Of a stretch of 40,852 nt of DNA, positions 13,002 to 22,386 are shown piece by piece. Each line of letters starts with the position of its first letter. Positions within the stretch are counted from its first letter, which is position 1. The notes beneath the pieces are model-generated. The model did not search any database, was not told the origin of the DNA, and was given only the letters and a program-made list of their open reading frames with translations. The stretch covers positions 1-40,852 of the IMG/VR virus record IMGVR_UViG_3300033388_002303, one strand, 5' to 3'. The stretch is from a virus. The position numbers were made by a program, and so were the translations under genes.

Positions 13002-14946
13002 GCGTTTCTTTCGTAAGGGCCTCAATTAATGCTCCATCGTCAAGAGTAGATAGCTTGTTAAGCTTCTTTAGGTTTTTACTTAACAATTCTTGCAAATGAA
13101 GTGAATTCAAGCTTTTCATCCCCACGTTACTAGGGAAAAACACCTTAGAAACAAATGATTTAAGTGCCCCAAAGGTAGCAAGATCTACGGCGACACCCAT
13201 CTTTCGACCAATCTTCTCCATTAATCCCCTTTTCTGTATCTTTTGAGACAAAGTATTAACTTTATCTTTCATTTTATCAGTCACCTTTTTAAGAGTATAT
13301 AGTTCGCTCATTTCTTTGTCTAAAAGCTTTGGAGCTTCTCCTCCAGCCTTCTCCCTAAAGGTCTCCTTTACTCCCTTCCTAGTGTTTTCAAACTTTTGAG
13401 CATTTACACTTGTAAGTGGGTCCCCTTGTTTATTAAACGCCTTTTTCCCAAACTCTCCTCCGTACTCTTTGGCAATACCATTAATCTCTTTAAGTGAAAG
13501 CCCCTCTGTCATAGCCTTCGTTTTTAAGTTGGCTATTTCCGCCGCCTTTACTCCGTCATTTGTCTTAGAATAGAGCTCTTCAAGGTTGTTTAGGGCATCT
13601 TTAACAAAATTCTGCTTAACAGTCGCATCTCCCACCTTAGTAGTCACCTCCATTTCCTTAAGCTTTAATTTGCCACCACCTTCATCAAGAATCTGATCTA
13701 GTTTTTTTGAAAGTACCGATATTTTATCACTAGCAACCGCGCTCAGATCTTCGTAAGTCTTAACTCCCTTTGTGTCCAGTTTTTCCAGGGCTGCCTTTGA
13801 TTTTGCTATGTCTACCTTTTTTCCCTGTGCAATTTGTCCAACTATATCATCTGCTGCTGCTGCTGTTTTAATCTTTTTGTTTTCTCTTACTTTCTTAAGT
13901 CCTTCAGAAACAAGTTCTTCCACTTTTGTTAATCCTTTGGCGGTTGATTCAGCAACGGATTCTCCAGCCTTCACAACACCCTCTTTAACCATTTCAATCT
14001 TTGGAGCTACGTATTCCTTTGTTTTAGCCAGTGGCTCCTTGAGCAACTTTGACCCTTTCTCTGCAAGCTTCGGCCCTCCAATCAGCGCTCCTAGGTTTAT
14101 CGACTGCATAATAGGGTTTAATACACCAGTTTGAAACTCTGTGGAGTTAACGTCATGTCCCAACTTCTCGGCAGCCATCTTGATACCACTTTCTAATGCA
14201 GAAAATGGAGCAGCAATAGCTTTTTCAGCCATATCTCCACCGGGTATCTCAGACAAAGCTGCGGAAATAGGAGAAAACATAGCTTGAAGAGAACCTCCTA
14301 CTACATCACTAAGTCCTCCTGCTGTTTTTGTTAAAGCCTCTTCTCCTGTCAATCCTGCGCCAACTGTACCAGTAACAAGATCTTTTACTCCAGACCCAAG
14401 GGTTTCCACTCCTTCAATAGCACCTTCTGCTGTTTTTACACCAATGTCCATAGGCATAGTAACAGGCTTAGATATTCCCTTTGCAAGAAACTCTAGTGCT
14501 CCACCAACGTAAGGAACTTCACCAATTGTATCCTCAATACTTCTTTCTATCGCTGCACCTGGTCTAAACGGGGCCGCTCCTTCTTGAATCTTCTTCTCCC
14601 CTAGCTTTTGTGCCTCTGCTCCTCCAAACGTCTCCACGGCCTTCATAGCTTGCCCCACTGCTGGAGACATCTTCTCAAGTTTCTGTGTTTGAGTTTGAAC
14701 ATTCTGCTTTTGAGCTTCTTGAATTGTCACTGTTGACTTTAGAGCGTTTGCCAATGCTGGACTGGACTTTTGAAGCTCTGCAAATTTAGTGGCATTGTTT
14801 GCAATTGAAGTAGCCTTCTCTGCTGTACTCATAGCATCTGCTTGTTGCTTCTTTTTAACCGAAGTCAGTGCCTTGATAGCATCTTCTTGCGAATAACCAT
14901 CTCCCTTTAATTTTAATAAAAAATTTTTATCTCTTTCTGTAAGCAT
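12985..14946 (-). CDS. Large helical internal virion protein
   Basis: A 653-aa Ala/Lys/Glu-rich protein, nearly all helical. The N-terminus (TERDKNFLLKLKGDGYSQ) resembles a short helical module; a glycine-rich amphipathic region at about 150-300 (GGALEFLAKGISK, AGLTGEEALTKTAG) could insert in membranes, and the rest is coiled coil. Position after the tail genes and next to a second large virion protein matches podovirus internal or ejection proteins, which form a channel for DNA delivery. No enzyme motif seen. Confidence 0.6.
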   Translation of the reverse strand: MLTERDKNFLLKLKGDGYSQEDAIKALTSVKKKQQADAMSTAEKATSIANNATKFAELQKSSPALANALKSTVTIQEAQKQNVQTQTQKLEKMSPAVGQAMKAVETFGGAEAQKLGEKKIQEGAAPFRPGAAIERSIEDTIGEVPYVGGALEFLAKGISKPVTMPMDIGVKTAEGAIEGVETLGSGVKDLVTGTVGAGLTGEEALTKTAGGLSDVVGGSLQAMFSPISAALSEIPGGDMAEKAIAAPFSALESGIKMAAEKLGHDVNSTEFQTGVLNPIMQSINLGALIGGPKLAEKGSKLLKEPLAKTKEYVAPKIEMVKEGVVKAGESVAESTAKGLTKVEELVSEGLKKVRENKKIKTAAAADDIVGQIAQGKKVDIAKSKAALEKLDTKGVKTYEDLSAVASDKISVLSKKLDQILDEGGGKLKLKEMEVTTKVGDATVKQNFVKDALNNLEELYSKTNDGVKAAEIANLKTKAMTEGLSLKEINGIAKEYGGEFGKKAFNKQGDPLTSVNAQKFENTRKGVKETFREKAGGEAPKLLDKEMSELYTLKKVTDKMKDKVNTLSQKIQKRGLMEKIGRKMGVAVDLATFGALKSFVSKVFFPSNVGMKSLNSLHLQELLSKNLKKLNKLSTLDDGALIEALTKETPKMPS

Positions 14947-14955
14947 AGTTTTATT

Positions 14956-17565
14956 TTAGTAAATTGATGAAAGGTAGTCCATGTCACTACCTGAGAAATC
15001 GCCATAATCATTAGAGTCCCAAACACTAGCAACATCATTACTTAATAATTGTTGCTGTACGATGTTCATCATGCCAGAAATCCCCTCGATATTTCCAGAC
15101 AAGCTTCCTGCAAGTTGTGTTCCTGTACTTGGAGAATATGTATCTCCGAAGTCTAGTTCGCTATACATTCTTTCCCCACCAGGGCCCATTTCACCTTTTA
15201 AAGAGTCTTCTAGCTGCATCCTTCTCTGTTGTTTCATTTTAATTGTAGCCTCATCGTCACCAGCCCTAGGAAAGTACATCAATCCATTAGATGAGTATTC
15301 CTCTGCACTAATCGCTGCACCAGACTCCTTTCTTAGCTTTCCTTCAATCCATCTCATTTCAGACATCATGGCCTGCCTAACAATAGGATCATCTATCTCT
15401 CTGTTAATTAGCTCAGCTGTGAGTCCGTCAGTCTTTATTTTTTTAGTAATGTAATTGATACTGTTTGCAAAATCTTCTTGGTTCAAGTTGGCTGTTAACT
15501 GAGTGTAAAGCTCATTTTCAGGCGTAATTTTAGCATAAGCCGAATATGCCGCCCCTTGTATTCCATTCAAAGGCTTGTAACTCTCTTCCACTCTATTTTC
15601 TGCAAACTCCATAGCTTTGTCTCCAGAAAGGCCGATATCCTTAGCCTCTTGCAAGAAATTATTAAGCATATTGTCTTCTAGTTCTTGCTCTGGTGGCGCA
15701 TATTGATCTACCGCACTTGCCAGTTTATCAGCGTACTCAGGCTTCAATGTCGAATCTGTGAACCCCCAGTTATCGCCATACTTACCATTGAGCTCATCAA
15801 CAGTGTAAGACTCAAATGATTGCCCACCCTTTCCATCTCTATTAAACGAAACTGTTTGGACCACCCCTGTTTGAACGTTAAAATCAATTACAGTCTCTGC
15901 ATGCCCCCATTTTCCAGCTCCACTCAAAGGAATCATCAAGCCATTACCGACTGCTGGCCTATCCCTGCTATAAACTTTACTCATTTTCGTAGCCCATAAA
16001 CTTCCAACCTTTGGCCCATTTGTTAAGTCGTTATACGCTTCTCCACACTGCTTCTTTCCTTCTCCAAATGCAGGGGTAACTCTACTTTTTCCTGGGATAG
16101 AGAAGATACCCGCTAATTCGTTTTCTGGAACACTTGCTGACCCACCAGATGGCCCTAATCCAGCAACTTCCATATTCGCCTTCTGTAATTCAAGTTTTTT
16201 CATATCATAATCCAACCTTTCGATAGTTCCTTCTGGGGGCGGTTGTCCTTGGTTAGCTGATTCATATGCTAGGATTGCAGCTTTTGCGTTCTCCTGGTTT
16301 AGTTTTGCTTGCCACATCGGATCACTTTCATCACGCATCCCCATTGCTTGTTTTGCTGCACTAATTACCTCTGGCGAAGCACCACTTGAATACAGTCCCC
16401 TCAAGTATTCAACATTCTGAGCCTGGGCAGTTGTTACGTTATTAATCTTGTTATCTAAATCAACCTTTAAACCTTCAAGCTGAACTTGTTTTTCAGCCAC
16501 TGAGAGCGTTTTGTCATCTCTTATGGCCTGAGCGCCATTGTAGTAAGAATAAGCATCTTCAAAAGGAATATTCAAGGTTTGTGAAAACCCCATGATTCCT
16601 TCTGTAGTCATAGTCCCTCCCATGTTCACCATGTCAGTAAATGACTTAAGATTCGCCCTTGTTGAAGCTTCTGCTTGTAACGCCTGCTCGTTCGCAGTAG
16701 CCAATAGTGATAGATTTTGATTCTTAGCTTCCAGGATTCGCATTTCAGCACCTGCAATTGCACTTTGGATAGATGATGCTCGTTCAGAATCACCTGCTTT
16801 CTGTGCAACGTCTAGCTGTCTCAAAAGCTCCTCTCTTCTCCTGGTCTCCATTCCAAACTTAGTCTGAGCCTCTGTCATTCGAGTACCCATCTCTGCTTTA
16901 AATTGAGCAGAAGCATATGGAGCACTTCCAGCAATAGCCCCTTCTCTTGGTTGAGCCAATGATGCGGTGGAAGACTTCAAGGCTGCGTCAGATTGTGATT
17001 TAAACCTCTCTAATTCAGATTGAGCAAGCTCGCCTTCGGCACTTATTTGTTTTTTCTGATATTCAGACTGAGCCGCTTGATCTTCTTTATATTGTGAAAC
17101 CATTTCTTCAATTGAAGTAGGTCCTTTTTGTAATCCGTATTTTTCTGCAACAGCTGCTGTCTCCTGCATCTCTGAACCTATAAGTCCTTCTGGAGTAAGG
17201 TAGTCTTGTGCACTAACCTCTGGCCCCAGTGAAGTATCACCTTCCGCTTCTCCAGTGGCAGTAGTTCCAGGAACTGCCTCCCCTTTGTAATCCTGCTTGT
17301 CTTTGAATACGAAAGTGTCGCCTGGCATTGTTTCTGTGGCCTTCTTAAGATCATCTCCAAAAGTGAGAGGAGCCTTTTCTTCTGGTTTATCTCCCCATGA
17401 CGCTCCTCCTGGGGGAGTTACTAAATTTGGATCAGGCGTTCCAGTCAGCCCAGCAGTGTAATTAGCTCCTGACTTCTTCATGTTTTTTACTACTGAAGGT
17501 GGCCTAACTGGCGCAGGTGTTCCAGTCCCCGCCTTGAGATTCCGCATTTCCTGTATTGTTGGCAT
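14956..17565 (-). CDS. Internal virion protein with CHAP-like peptidoglycan hydrolase domain
   Basis: An 869-aa protein. Residues 1-130 are disordered and Pro/Gly-rich and carry TFGDDLKKATETMPGDTFVF at 68-87, shared with the lysozyme-like protein at 9169. Residues 130-460 are long coiled coils. Residues about 490-600 look like a CHAP/NlpC-P60 domain: C507 in KQCGEAYNDL, then GLMIPLS and H555 in KWGHAETVIDF. The C-terminal 260 residues are helical. A virion-borne wall hydrolase would open the host wall during DNA entry. Catalytic residues are assigned by pattern only. Confidence 0.65.
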   Translation of the reverse strand: MPTIQEMRNLKAGTGTPAPVRPPSVVKNMKKSGANYTAGLTGTPDPNLVTPPGGASWGDKPEEKAPLTFGDDLKKATETMPGDTFVFKDKQDYKGEAVPGTTATGEAEGDTSLGPEVSAQDYLTPEGLIGSEMQETAAVAEKYGLQKGPTSIEEMVSQYKEDQAAQSEYQKKQISAEGELAQSELERFKSQSDAALKSSTASLAQPREGAIAGSAPYASAQFKAEMGTRMTEAQTKFGMETRRREELLRQLDVAQKAGDSERASSIQSAIAGAEMRILEAKNQNLSLLATANEQALQAEASTRANLKSFTDMVNMGGTMTTEGIMGFSQTLNIPFEDAYSYYNGAQAIRDDKTLSVAEKQVQLEGLKVDLDNKINNVTTAQAQNVEYLRGLYSSGASPEVISAAKQAMGMRDESDPMWQAKLNQENAKAAILAYESANQGQPPPEGTIERLDYDMKKLELQKANMEVAGLGPSGGSASVPENELAGIFSIPGKSRVTPAFGEGKKQCGEAYNDLTNGPKVGSLWATKMSKVYSRDRPAVGNGLMIPLSGAGKWGHAETVIDFNVQTGVVQTVSFNRDGKGGQSFESYTVDELNGKYGDNWGFTDSTLKPEYADKLASAVDQYAPPEQELEDNMLNNFLQEAKDIGLSGDKAMEFAENRVEESYKPLNGIQGAAYSAYAKITPENELYTQLTANLNQEDFANSINYITKKIKTDGLTAELINREIDDPIVRQAMMSEMRWIEGKLRKESGAAISAEEYSSNGLMYFPRAGDDEATIKMKQQRRMQLEDSLKGEMGPGGERMYSELDFGDTYSPSTGTQLAGSLSGNIEGISGMMNIVQQQLLSNDVASVWDSNDYGDFSGSDMDYLSSIY

Positions 17566-17605
17566 ATACTGTTTGATTTAGTTTATATTTCTATGTCTAT
17601 AGTTT

Positions 17606-19546
17606 TTATATTTCAATATCTACAAATGGAATCCCAAATCCACCTGTTCCAGTAGCATTAAATGGCGCAATTAAGTGCATATATGCGTTTCCAGATGCAG
17701 GAACTGTCGTTGTGTGAGTTGCCAGCAAAACTGTATTAACATAAAAGGTCGCAGTGGTTCCGTCGAATCTAATCTCCCACACATTAAAATCAGTTTCTGT
17801 CACTGAGCCAGTAATTATAGTGTCTTCACTAGACCCTCCTGCTGCCGCAGATTTTGCTGTAACAGCACCAGAATCACTAATTTCAAACCATATTGCGTTG
17901 TCATTAAAGTCAATAGCTCCAGATACCGAGTCATCGCTTATCCCCAGCGTAGAGATATTTGCACCAGCAGGGTTAATGTTAAAAGCAGGCATTCTTATTA
18001 TTAATTCCTTACTACCAGCAAAGTCATAAGTACCAGTCGCACTCACTCCCTGTAGTTGAGTGACTGCCTGGGCTGTAGTTGCCCCTCCAGTAGTGTAGAT
18101 CCTGGCTATACTTAGCTGCTCTCCTGTTAGGGTGGAGTACCCAGATGAGCTAGTGGAGTCAGTTATAAAAGGCATTTCGTAAGTATACCTAGTTCCCGCC
18201 TTGTTGTATCCTGACTCAGAAAAGGCATGGGTGTGCAAAGAGTCGGCGTTACTTCCGTCACTTAGCGTCTCAGCCTCTGCCCCTGAGATATCCGTAGCAC
18301 CAAAAAATGTATCCGCCTCCCTTAAATTAGCCTCCAGTAAGTCGCTCTTTATGTCTCCACTTGAATCTAGCGCTACAGATACTCCAGCGTCAGCTGTTCT
18401 ATCCAATACCGCCGCCGTAACTGTTCCATTTCCAGTGTCACAATCCATCCAGTCGCTTGCTCCTGCCCCTGAGATATCCGTTCCAACTGTTCCTGTAGAT
18501 GTGCTCGTAACCGACACTGCACTACTTGAAGTAGTATCTGTAGAGGTTATTACAAAATGGTCGGTACTCCATACTACCGTTTCTGTTCCTCCCGTTGCAG
18601 TATTTAGTGCTGTTTGAATGTATGTTGCTACATCTGCCATTGAAGTCACACCTGTAAAATCTATCGCATCCACATTTACCGCTACTCCATCAATAGTTAT
18701 TCTAAATGACCCATCTAGTACTGCTAACCAATTACTAAATGTTGATTCTGCACCAGTGTCACCAGTTAAATATCCAGGCGTATAAATTAAGTGCTCAGAT
18801 ACGGTTGTGTTTGCTGATGTTGCCGAAATGGTAAGGGTTTCATCCCCAGCATCATTGCCTTCAACAAGGGTAATGTTCGTTCCAGCCACAAGTTTTCCAT
18901 TCAAATACCCTGCGGTTGTGTCGTTTGCTGATACTTTTACCAGTGCACTTGCAATAGAGTCATCAAATGCAATCCAAGCGGTTCCATCATTTGAGTATTC
19001 AGCCTGAGTTCCAGCTAAATTCCATCTAAAAAGCCCTTTCGTAACCCCTGCTGTTGTAGTTCTATAAATAGTTATAGTTTCGCTCCCCGCCCCTGGTTCA
19101 GTTCCAATAATAAAATTAGCTCCTCCAGTTGCCAGTGTTCCCTGTACTGCACTTACCATTATAGCCTGTATAACTCCTGTAACATTACAGAATACTGCGG
19201 AATCTTGCCCATGTGATACTGCTAGATCAGTATCTCCAGTAGTCCAGTCTAAAGCTGATAGCCTTATTCCTCTTGTACATCCGGTCGCCGTTAATCCATC
19301 TCCACTTAGCCCTCCTGCTGGAACTAGTATTGTTTCTACATATCCATTGCTTTTTTCTGCTCCAAATAAGAACGCTTCAGTAACTACTGCACCATTTTCG
19401 TCTAATGGAGCTGATGTAAACTGTATAGTTGTATTATCATCGTCAATCGGTGAAGCTAACTTAGGATTAGGATCATCTGGGGTTGACCACTGAAAGTAAA
19501 CCATCTCCGCCAATGTCGGCATTTTTGTACTAGCTGTATAAGCCAT
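17606..19546 (-). CDS. Beta-rich tail or fibre protein
   Basis: A 646-aa Ser/Thr/Gly-rich protein with no transmembrane segment. The middle (SFRITIDGVAVNVDAIDFTG ... VATYIQTAL ... HFVITSTDTT) resembles the beta domains found in DUF3383-like tail proteins. The C-terminal 180 residues (ELIIRMPAFNIN, NVWEIRFDGTTATFYVN) look like a concanavalin-type jelly roll. It probably forms part of the tail or a fibre that contacts the host surface. The next gene upstream starts 6 bp away. Confidence 0.55.
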   Translation of the reverse strand: MAYTASTKMPTLAEMVYFQWSTPDDPNPKLASPIDDDNTTIQFTSAPLDENGAVVTEAFLFGAEKSNGYVETILVPAGGLSGDGLTATGCTRGIRLSALDWTTGDTDLAVSHGQDSAVFCNVTGVIQAIMVSAVQGTLATGGANFIIGTEPGAGSETITIYRTTTAGVTKGLFRWNLAGTQAEYSNDGTAWIAFDDSIASALVKVSANDTTAGYLNGKLVAGTNITLVEGNDAGDETLTISATSANTTVSEHLIYTPGYLTGDTGAESTFSNWLAVLDGSFRITIDGVAVNVDAIDFTGVTSMADVATYIQTALNTATGGTETVVWSTDHFVITSTDTTSSSAVSVTSTSTGTVGTDISGAGASDWMDCDTGNGTVTAAVLDRTADAGVSVALDSSGDIKSDLLEANLREADTFFGATDISGAEAETLSDGSNADSLHTHAFSESGYNKAGTRYTYEMPFITDSTSSSGYSTLTGEQLSIARIYTTGGATTAQAVTQLQGVSATGTYDFAGSKELIIRMPAFNINPAGANISTLGISDDSVSGAIDFNDNAIWFEISDSGAVTAKSAAAGGSSEDTIITGSVTETDFNVWEIRFDGTTATFYVNTVLLATHTTTVPASGNAYMHLIAPFNATGTGGFGIPFVDIEI

Positions 19547-19551
19547 ATGTT

Positions 19552-21342
19552 TTAGGTTATTTTTGTAATATTACGTCTTCTTATAGAGTCTTTTTGTTCG
19601 ATCTTAAGGGCTATCCAGTTCAAAATGTGTCTTAGCTTGTCTCCTCCAGTAATACGAACTCTAAGCCGCTGAAAATTGCTTATCCGTGGACTTCCACCAT
19701 CAAAGCTTTCAACTAATCCAGTTGTATCATAGTCTCCTCCCCATGAACTACCACCCCATCCACCTGTTCCCCATCCAGTATGACCTCCTAAGCTTCTTTG
19801 AGTACTCCATCTATAAGTAGTTTTGTCAGTTATTAATTTTCCTGTTACGTCGTATATGTCAAATCTAATATCAAGCGTTGTTGAAGGACTTAAGAACCCT
19901 CCAGCATACAATCCTTTGAGCTTGTTTTTAACAAAAAGGCCATCCATAGGAATTTCTTGATACATTTCTGTACCAATATCAAAACCATCGTCTGAATATC
20001 CTTCAAATAATTGCCATACTTTAGCATTTACACTAGAAGCTCCATAATATTTATCTCCACTTTTTGCAAACCTACTAATATTCCACTGGCTTATTTCAAA
20101 GAAAGCGTTGTTTAGCTCTGGTTTACATCCTATTACAAGGTTGTTTGTAGCTGATTCTTTTGCAACCGTCACTAATACAATCTTTTGATTAGCATCATAT
20201 ATCAAATCTGTGTTAGAAAAATCAACTCCATCGAAATAAGCGCTTCCAAGCAGCGTAGAAGTTAACTGTTGTTGTCTACTGGCTGGCTGATCTTGCACCC
20301 CCACACTTACCATTTGCCATAAACCAGCTTCATTCACATAAAATAGACCCTTTGGAGTGGAAATAGCACCCCTGGCGCCACCGAAATCAGTAACATACTC
20401 TTGGATAACCTCTGTTTTTGTCAAAGTGCCAGCACTATCAAAAGTGTTTAAGAAATAGGCATAATACCCATCATCTGAGAAAACAAGTGTAAATTGCCCC
20501 AGTTGTAAAACACTTCTAGCAGTCCCAGCATTTCGAAAACTTACTTTTCCTCCATCAGTAGCCGCAGCCCCTATAGTCCAGTCATCAAACGGTGGATTTG
20601 TCCCATCATCAACATCTGAATATCTGTCTGCTGTACTATCGTCTATTAAATTAAACCCATGTAGTCGTGGACCAAGAACCGAAAGGCCATTACATATAGG
20701 AGAGGCCGTTATTTCCTCAATCGCATAGGTTAGCGTCCCATTTACAACCGCTGCGCCGTTCGAGGAATCCTCCAAAGCTTCGTTGTTCTCAAATATTCCC
20801 GATATATTCCCAAGGGTGAGTGTTCCAGTTGTTCCGCCGTCATTATCCTCTAAAACAACTGCTGTGGCCCCACTGGTTACTCCTGTAACAATTAATCCAG
20901 TAGTAAAGTTGGCTGTTTGAGCGTCATATGCCAGCGTTTGAGAGATTCTATTGATCTTTTCTACTCCATTGCAAACAAAGAAGTAGTCACCGTATCTTGC
21001 CCCATCAAAGCCATTATTAACTAAAAAGTCATCCTTTATTGTTGTATATGTGTCTGTAGCGGTGTTGTAGGCTTCAATCTTTGTTGAATATCCAAATATC
21101 CACACCCCACTTGAGTATTCTTTCAATAAAGTAATAGCATCTGTTCCAGATCTTTCAATAATCTTAGACAATCCCTTTCTTTTCTCTAGTCCATATCGTT
21201 GAGGGATATAGTTTCTAAGGACCAATGCGTAGTTAACATCAAGAACTTGCGCTAAATCCTCCAAATCCAGCCCTTTCTTTGGCATGAATGAGTTTTTGTG
21301 AGAGACTCTTGGCTTTGCTTTTGTTTGTAATGGTCTGTACAT
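19552..21342 (-). CDS. Tail hub / nozzle-like structural protein
   Basis: A 596-aa protein starting with a Lys-rich segment and LEDLAQVLDVNYALVLRNYI followed by GLEKRKGL, the N-terminal pattern of propeller-like tail-hub proteins in short-tailed phages. Repeated blades of the type GVWIFGYSTKIEAY and LFYVNEAGLWQMV follow. Residues 137-203 are a small inserted beta module that is also present in the neighbouring adaptor protein. Assignment to the tail hub is inference from pattern and position. Confidence 0.55.
   Translation of the reverse strand: MYRPLQTKAKPRVSHKNSFMPKKGLDLEDLAQVLDVNYALVLRNYIPQRYGLEKRKGLSKIIERSGTDAITLLKEYSSGVWIFGYSTKIEAYNTATDTYTTIKDDFLVNNGFDGARYGDYFFVCNGVEKINRISQTLAYDAQTANFTTGLIVTGVTSGATAVVLEDNDGGTTGTLTLGNISGIFENNEALEDSSNGAAVVNGTLTYAIEEITASPICNGLSVLGPRLHGFNLIDDSTADRYSDVDDGTNPPFDDWTIGAAATDGGKVSFRNAGTARSVLQLGQFTLVFSDDGYYAYFLNTFDSAGTLTKTEVIQEYVTDFGGARGAISTPKGLFYVNEAGLWQMVSVGVQDQPASRQQQLTSTLLGSAYFDGVDFSNTDLIYDANQKIVLVTVAKESATNNLVIGCKPELNNAFFEISQWNISRFAKSGDKYYGASSVNAKVWQLFEGYSDDGFDIGTEMYQEIPMDGLFVKNKLKGLYAGGFLSPSTTLDIRFDIYDVTGKLITDKTTYRWSTQRSLGGHTGWGTGGWGGSSWGGDYDTTGLVESFDGGSPRISNFQRLRVRITGGDKLRHILNWIALKIEQKDSIRRRNITKIT
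20734..20934 (-). repeat. Beta module, copy 1 (in tail hub protein)
   Basis: About 66 residues with TSGAT, GGTTGTLTLG and ISGIFENNE blocks. By my count 39 of 66 residues match copy 2 at 21807-22004, and part of the DNA is identical for about 20 bp. Modules of this TSGAT / ISG-x-F type are common in marine phage structural proteins. Confidence 0.85.
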
Positions 21343-21350
21343 AGTTTTTA

Positions 21351-22268
21351 TTATGCTGACTGAGTATAGTCATCTATTTGATAAACTTTTGGTGTTCTTT
21401 TGTATGTTTGCATCACCTCATCTAGCGCCCTAACGAGCCTAAAGTCAGCAATACTCTCGTAACTTAAATCTTCATCCCATTGAGAGTAGTAAACGTCAAT
21501 TGCCCTTAGTAAATACTCCTTGTGCCTGTCTTCAACCAACAGAACGCCTGTTGCGGTTCCATCAAGAGTGAAATACTCATCTATAGAACTCAAAGAAACT
21601 GATTTGGGAACATATCTCTGCAAATAGTTTCTATCCTTTACTCCTGTAAAAACAATATTTGACCCACTAAAGTAATATCCTTGATCTTTGCTTCCAAAAG
21701 AAGTCTCAACAAGGTTTCCGCTTGAGCTTCTACCACCATCTCTATAGGTGTTTCCGTATAAACTATATCCAGTTGATCCATTTAGATTAATATTGTACAC
21801 AGGCTCTCCATTGGCAGTTGCGCTTCCTCCACTTGCTCCAGTTATCACCTCATTATCCTGGAATATACCGCTAATTGTACCGATTGTGAGTGTTCCAGTT
21901 GTTCCGTTATCATCATCGGCCGTAATTGTCCCTGTAGCTCCACTTGTTCCTCCTGTTAGGACAGCGCCTACCGTAAAATCAGCTGATTGAGCATCGTATG
22001 CCAGGCTTGCATTAATTATTTCAAAGAATCCACACCCATCTTGCCTCATTCCCATCATATCTGTAGGAAATGCGAATGTGTCTGGAGCAGTTAAAACAGC
22101 ATAAGCTTGTTTATTCAAAAACCTCTCTGAATCTTGCCTTTTAAGCCTTTCATACAAAAAATATAGTAAGTATTCACACCACTCCACAAACTCTGCTGTT
22201 CCCACGTCAGAAATATCTCTTTTATATCTCAGGAAACTTGATTTAAGGTCGGATAACTGTATAGCCAT
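21351..22268 (-). CDS. Head-tail adaptor-like protein with inserted beta module
   Basis: A 305-aa protein. Residues 1-85 are helical (SDLKSSFLRYKRDISDVGTA, then YLLYFLYERLKRQ) as in connector adaptors. Residues 89-154 are the beta module shared with the hub protein. The C-terminus is helical (YKEYLLRAIDVYYSQWDEDL). The base protein without the insert would be about 240 aa. Position beside the hub protein fits an adaptor at the portal-tail junction. Confidence 0.5.
   Translation of the reverse strand: MAIQLSDLKSSFLRYKRDISDVGTAEFVEWCEYLLYFLYERLKRQDSERFLNKQAYAVLTAPDTFAFPTDMMGMRQDGCGFFEIINASLAYDAQSADFTVGAVLTGGTSGATGTITADDDNGTTGTLTIGTISGIFQDNEVITGASGGSATANGEPVYNINLNGSTGYSLYGNTYRDGGRSSSGNLVETSFGSKDQGYYFSGSNIVFTGVKDRNYLQRYVPKSVSLSSIDEYFTLDGTATGVLLVEDRHKEYLLRAIDVYYSQWDEDLSYESIADFRLVRALDEVMQTYKRTPKVYQIDDYTQSA
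21807..22004 (-). repeat. Beta module, copy 2 (in adaptor-like protein)
   Basis: Homologous to 20734-20934. Both copies begin with LAYDAQ and end with NG. It interrupts an otherwise helical protein, so it looks like a mobile domain insertion or a gene-conversion event between neighbours. Confidence 0.85.
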
Positions 22269-22270
22269 GT

Positions 22271-22378
22271 TTATTTCTTAGCAAATAATTTACGTTTCAT
22301 GTTTGTTGTTTTCTTTCTCTTCACCCTCACTTTTGTTTTATTTCTGTTTGCTGTCTTAGCTTTTCTTTTATATGCCAT
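22271..22378 (-). CDS. Very basic micro-protein (35 aa)
   Basis: MAYKRKAKTANRNKTKVRVK followed by RKKTTNMKRKLFAKK. Over half Lys/Arg/Asn, no acidic residue. It fills the gap between the adaptor-like gene and a small membrane protein. Basic peptides of this kind in virion operons may bind packaged DNA. The coding status rests on start context and absence of other content. Confidence 0.5.
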   Translation of the reverse strand: MAYKRKAKTANRNKTKVRVKRKKTTNMKRKLFAKK

Positions 22379-22386
22379 AGGATTAC

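Noticed and set aside
13772-15454. Plus-strand frames of 120 and 130 aa opposite the internal virion genes
   Set aside because: Ser/Pro/Phe-rich antisense shadows without leaders.
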